A stretch of DNA of 64,000 bases, taken from contig NZ_JAKRSA010000024.1 of assembly GCF_022402485.1 (NCBI RefSeq), positions 122,358-186,357 on the forward strand, given 5' to 3'. The translations under genes and the position numbers were made by a program. The notes beneath the pieces were generated by a model. It was not told the origin of the DNA. It ran no database searches and saw only the letters and a program-made list of their open reading frames with translations. Below are positions 63,168 to 64,000 of the stretch, one piece after another. The stretch comes from Phenylobacterium sp. GTDB lineage: Bacteria; Pseudomonadota; Alphaproteobacteria; Caulobacterales; Caulobacteraceae. Positions within the stretch are counted from its first letter, which is position 1, and every line of letters begins with the position of its first letter.

Positions 63168-63389
63168 GGGAATCTCGCAGGCGTATAATAATTGAGACGG
63201 CGGCCACGGGGGCCGCCGACATGAGCGCGCGTGTATGACGCAATCCGCGAGGGGTTTCAAGCGCTGGAAGAGGCTTTGTGTGAGTGGCAAGCAAGCTCAA
63301 TCGTCTGCACGGCACGCATCTCAAAATACGCGAGACGCAGGAGCTCTCTCACCGCACGCAAAGCCAGCAGTCTCAGGATACCTCCTCGC

Positions 63390-63797
63390 TCACTGAGACT
63401 CCACTGTATCGCGGCATCGGGCAATGGCAGGGTTTACTTCCCAGGGTCTGCATCGCGTTCCGCATTCAAACCAAGGTTTCCTTAGCTCCGTGATGTCCTC
63501 GCAGCCGACAACTCCCTCTGCAGCCACCTCGACGCCAGAAAGCGCCGCTGCAATTTCGCAGGACGCTTGCCGTTCATCGGCAACAAGTCTGGACATAGCA
63601 AACCCAGCTTGCTGGCAATCCTCGATCGTACGAAAGCCAGGAATGCGAATGTAATCGTCGCTATTAGCCCGCGCGTACCAAAATAAGTCCACAGGCTCTT
63701 TCACCGGACCATTCGGTTCATCACCAGGAGCGCATGACGAAAGAATTGCTATCGCACAAGCGGCACCCATTCTCATGGCAAAATGATGCGATATCAT
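63390..63797 (-). CDS. Cysteine-rich putative lipoprotein, AT-richer than neighbours
   Basis: A 135-residue putative lipoprotein. The signal segment ends ILSSC, giving lipidated Cys22. The mature part has at least six more cysteines (EDCQQAG, ASCEIA, VGCEDI, FECGTRC, ARCRD), suggesting disulfides. I do not recognise the family. The first ATG is at 63797; an internal ATG at codon 8 is also possible. The gene and its surroundings are visibly lower in GC than the rest, pointing to recent acquisition. It lies between rpmF and pyrG, where the two essential genes might otherwise be close. Confidence 0.65.
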   Translation of the reverse strand: MISHHFAMRMGAACAIAILSSCAPGDEPNGPVKEPVDLFWYARANSDDYIRIPGFRTIEDCQQAGFAMSRLVADERQASCEIAAALSGVEVAAEGVVGCEDITELRKPWFECGTRCRPWEVNPAIARCRDTVESQ

Positions 63798-63901
63798 CTT
63801 AAAAGCGCCCAGAATTGTGATTCGAATAGTACCGAATAGCAGATTAGCGTTCTGGACGCCCAGTGGACAATCGCAGATGATTAAGGCGCTTTATTCAAAC
63901 C

Positions 63902-63918
63902 TTCCCACGGCGTGGGAA
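63902..63918 (-). terminator. Candidate terminator after pyrG
   Basis: TTCCCAC-GGC-GTGGGAA forms a perfect 7-bp stem directly after the pyrG stop. The following minus-strand sequence, GGTTTGAATAAAG, is only weakly T-rich. Confidence 0.4.
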
Positions 63919-63920
63919 AG

Positions 63921-64000
63921 CTAAACCAACCGGCTCCGTTCCTTCGCCGCGCCGATGAAGCTGGCGAAGAGGGGGTGGGGTTCGAAGGGTCGGCTCTTCA
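63921..64000 (-). CDS. pyrG: CTP synthase, C-terminal end only
   Basis: Only the last 25 codons or so of a minus-strand gene are visible: KSRPFEPHPLFASFIGAAKE and then RSRLV and a stop. This is the end of the glutamine amidotransferase domain of CTP synthase, whose typical C-terminus is FHPE followed by KSRP. The enzyme amidates UTP to CTP. Placement near eno fits alphaproteobacterial pyrG neighbourhoods. Confidence 0.9.
   Translation of the reverse strand, partial: KSRPFEPHPLFASFIGAAKERSRLV

Overview
The window is a continuous piece of a high-GC alphaproteobacterial chromosome, most likely from the Caulobacteraceae (Caulobacter/Phenylobacterium/Brevundimonas group). Three observations support this. 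There is a PopA-type gene next to mfd: two receiver-like domains and a GGDEF fold with an inactive catalytic site but an intact c-di-GMP I-site. The alphaproteobacterial run mazG | hflX-hfq-dat-ntrX-ntrY-ntrC-ntrB-dusB | ispDF is present. So is an ftsB-pdhA-pdhB-pdhC-lpdA cluster with a lipoyl domain on E1-beta. Almost every gap between genes is short, many genes overlap by 4 bases (ATGA, GTGA or TTGA), and GTG/TTG starts are common.

Layout. 1-6 kb: DNA repair and respiration assembly (recG partial, sdhE, mfd). 6-9.4 kb: the cell-cycle regulator popA, then an SDR reductase and an AMACR-like CoA racemase. 9.6-17.2 kb: a YihY membrane protein, a TusA-like protein, a hybrid histidine kinase, and a ydbH-ynbE-ydbL set that probably works in phospholipid transport to the outer membrane. 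17.2-25.1 kb: class II photolyase, a redoxin/2OG-Fe(II) oxygenase fusion, an orphan KdpD/KdpE-like pair, arsR-arsC, a TetR regulator, a Sel1-repeat protein and a small exported protein made of two tandem copies of a 51-residue unit.

25.1-29.0 kb is the most accessory-looking part. It holds a perfect 16-bp inverted repeat, a decayed Sel1-like gene, and a three-gene cassette (PhyH-type dioxygenase, aldo/keto reductase, alpha/beta hydrolase) with translational coupling. The cassette is bracketed by a 12-bp AT-rich inverted repeat and lies beside a tRNA-Ser(UGA) gene. 29.1-37.2 kb: rlpA, then tmk-holB-tatD-MBL hydrolase-PurN-like formyltransferase, a small helical protein, hupB, a LOG-family protein, an exported protein and mazG. 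37.2-48.3 kb: the nitrogen-regulation block. Both NtrC and NtrX here lack the GAFTGA loop. 48.3-55.6 kb: fused membrane/spermidine-synthase-like protein, pncC, a COQ10/RatA-like protein, lipA, a lipoprotein hydrolase and an Aas-like acyl-activating enzyme. 55.6-64 kb: the pyruvate dehydrogenase genes with an embedded GFA-family gene, ftsB, eno, rpmF, an AT-richer stretch with a cysteine-rich lipoprotein, and the 3' end of pyrG.

I found no CRISPR array, prophage, transposase or rRNA gene. The clearest candidates for further interest are the tRNA-linked PhyH/AKR/hydrolase cassette, the redoxin-oxygenase fusion, the tatD-MBL-PurN-like operon, the two-copy ECDD repeat protein, and the GFA gene inside the pdh operon. 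None is proven to be a new system from sequence alone.
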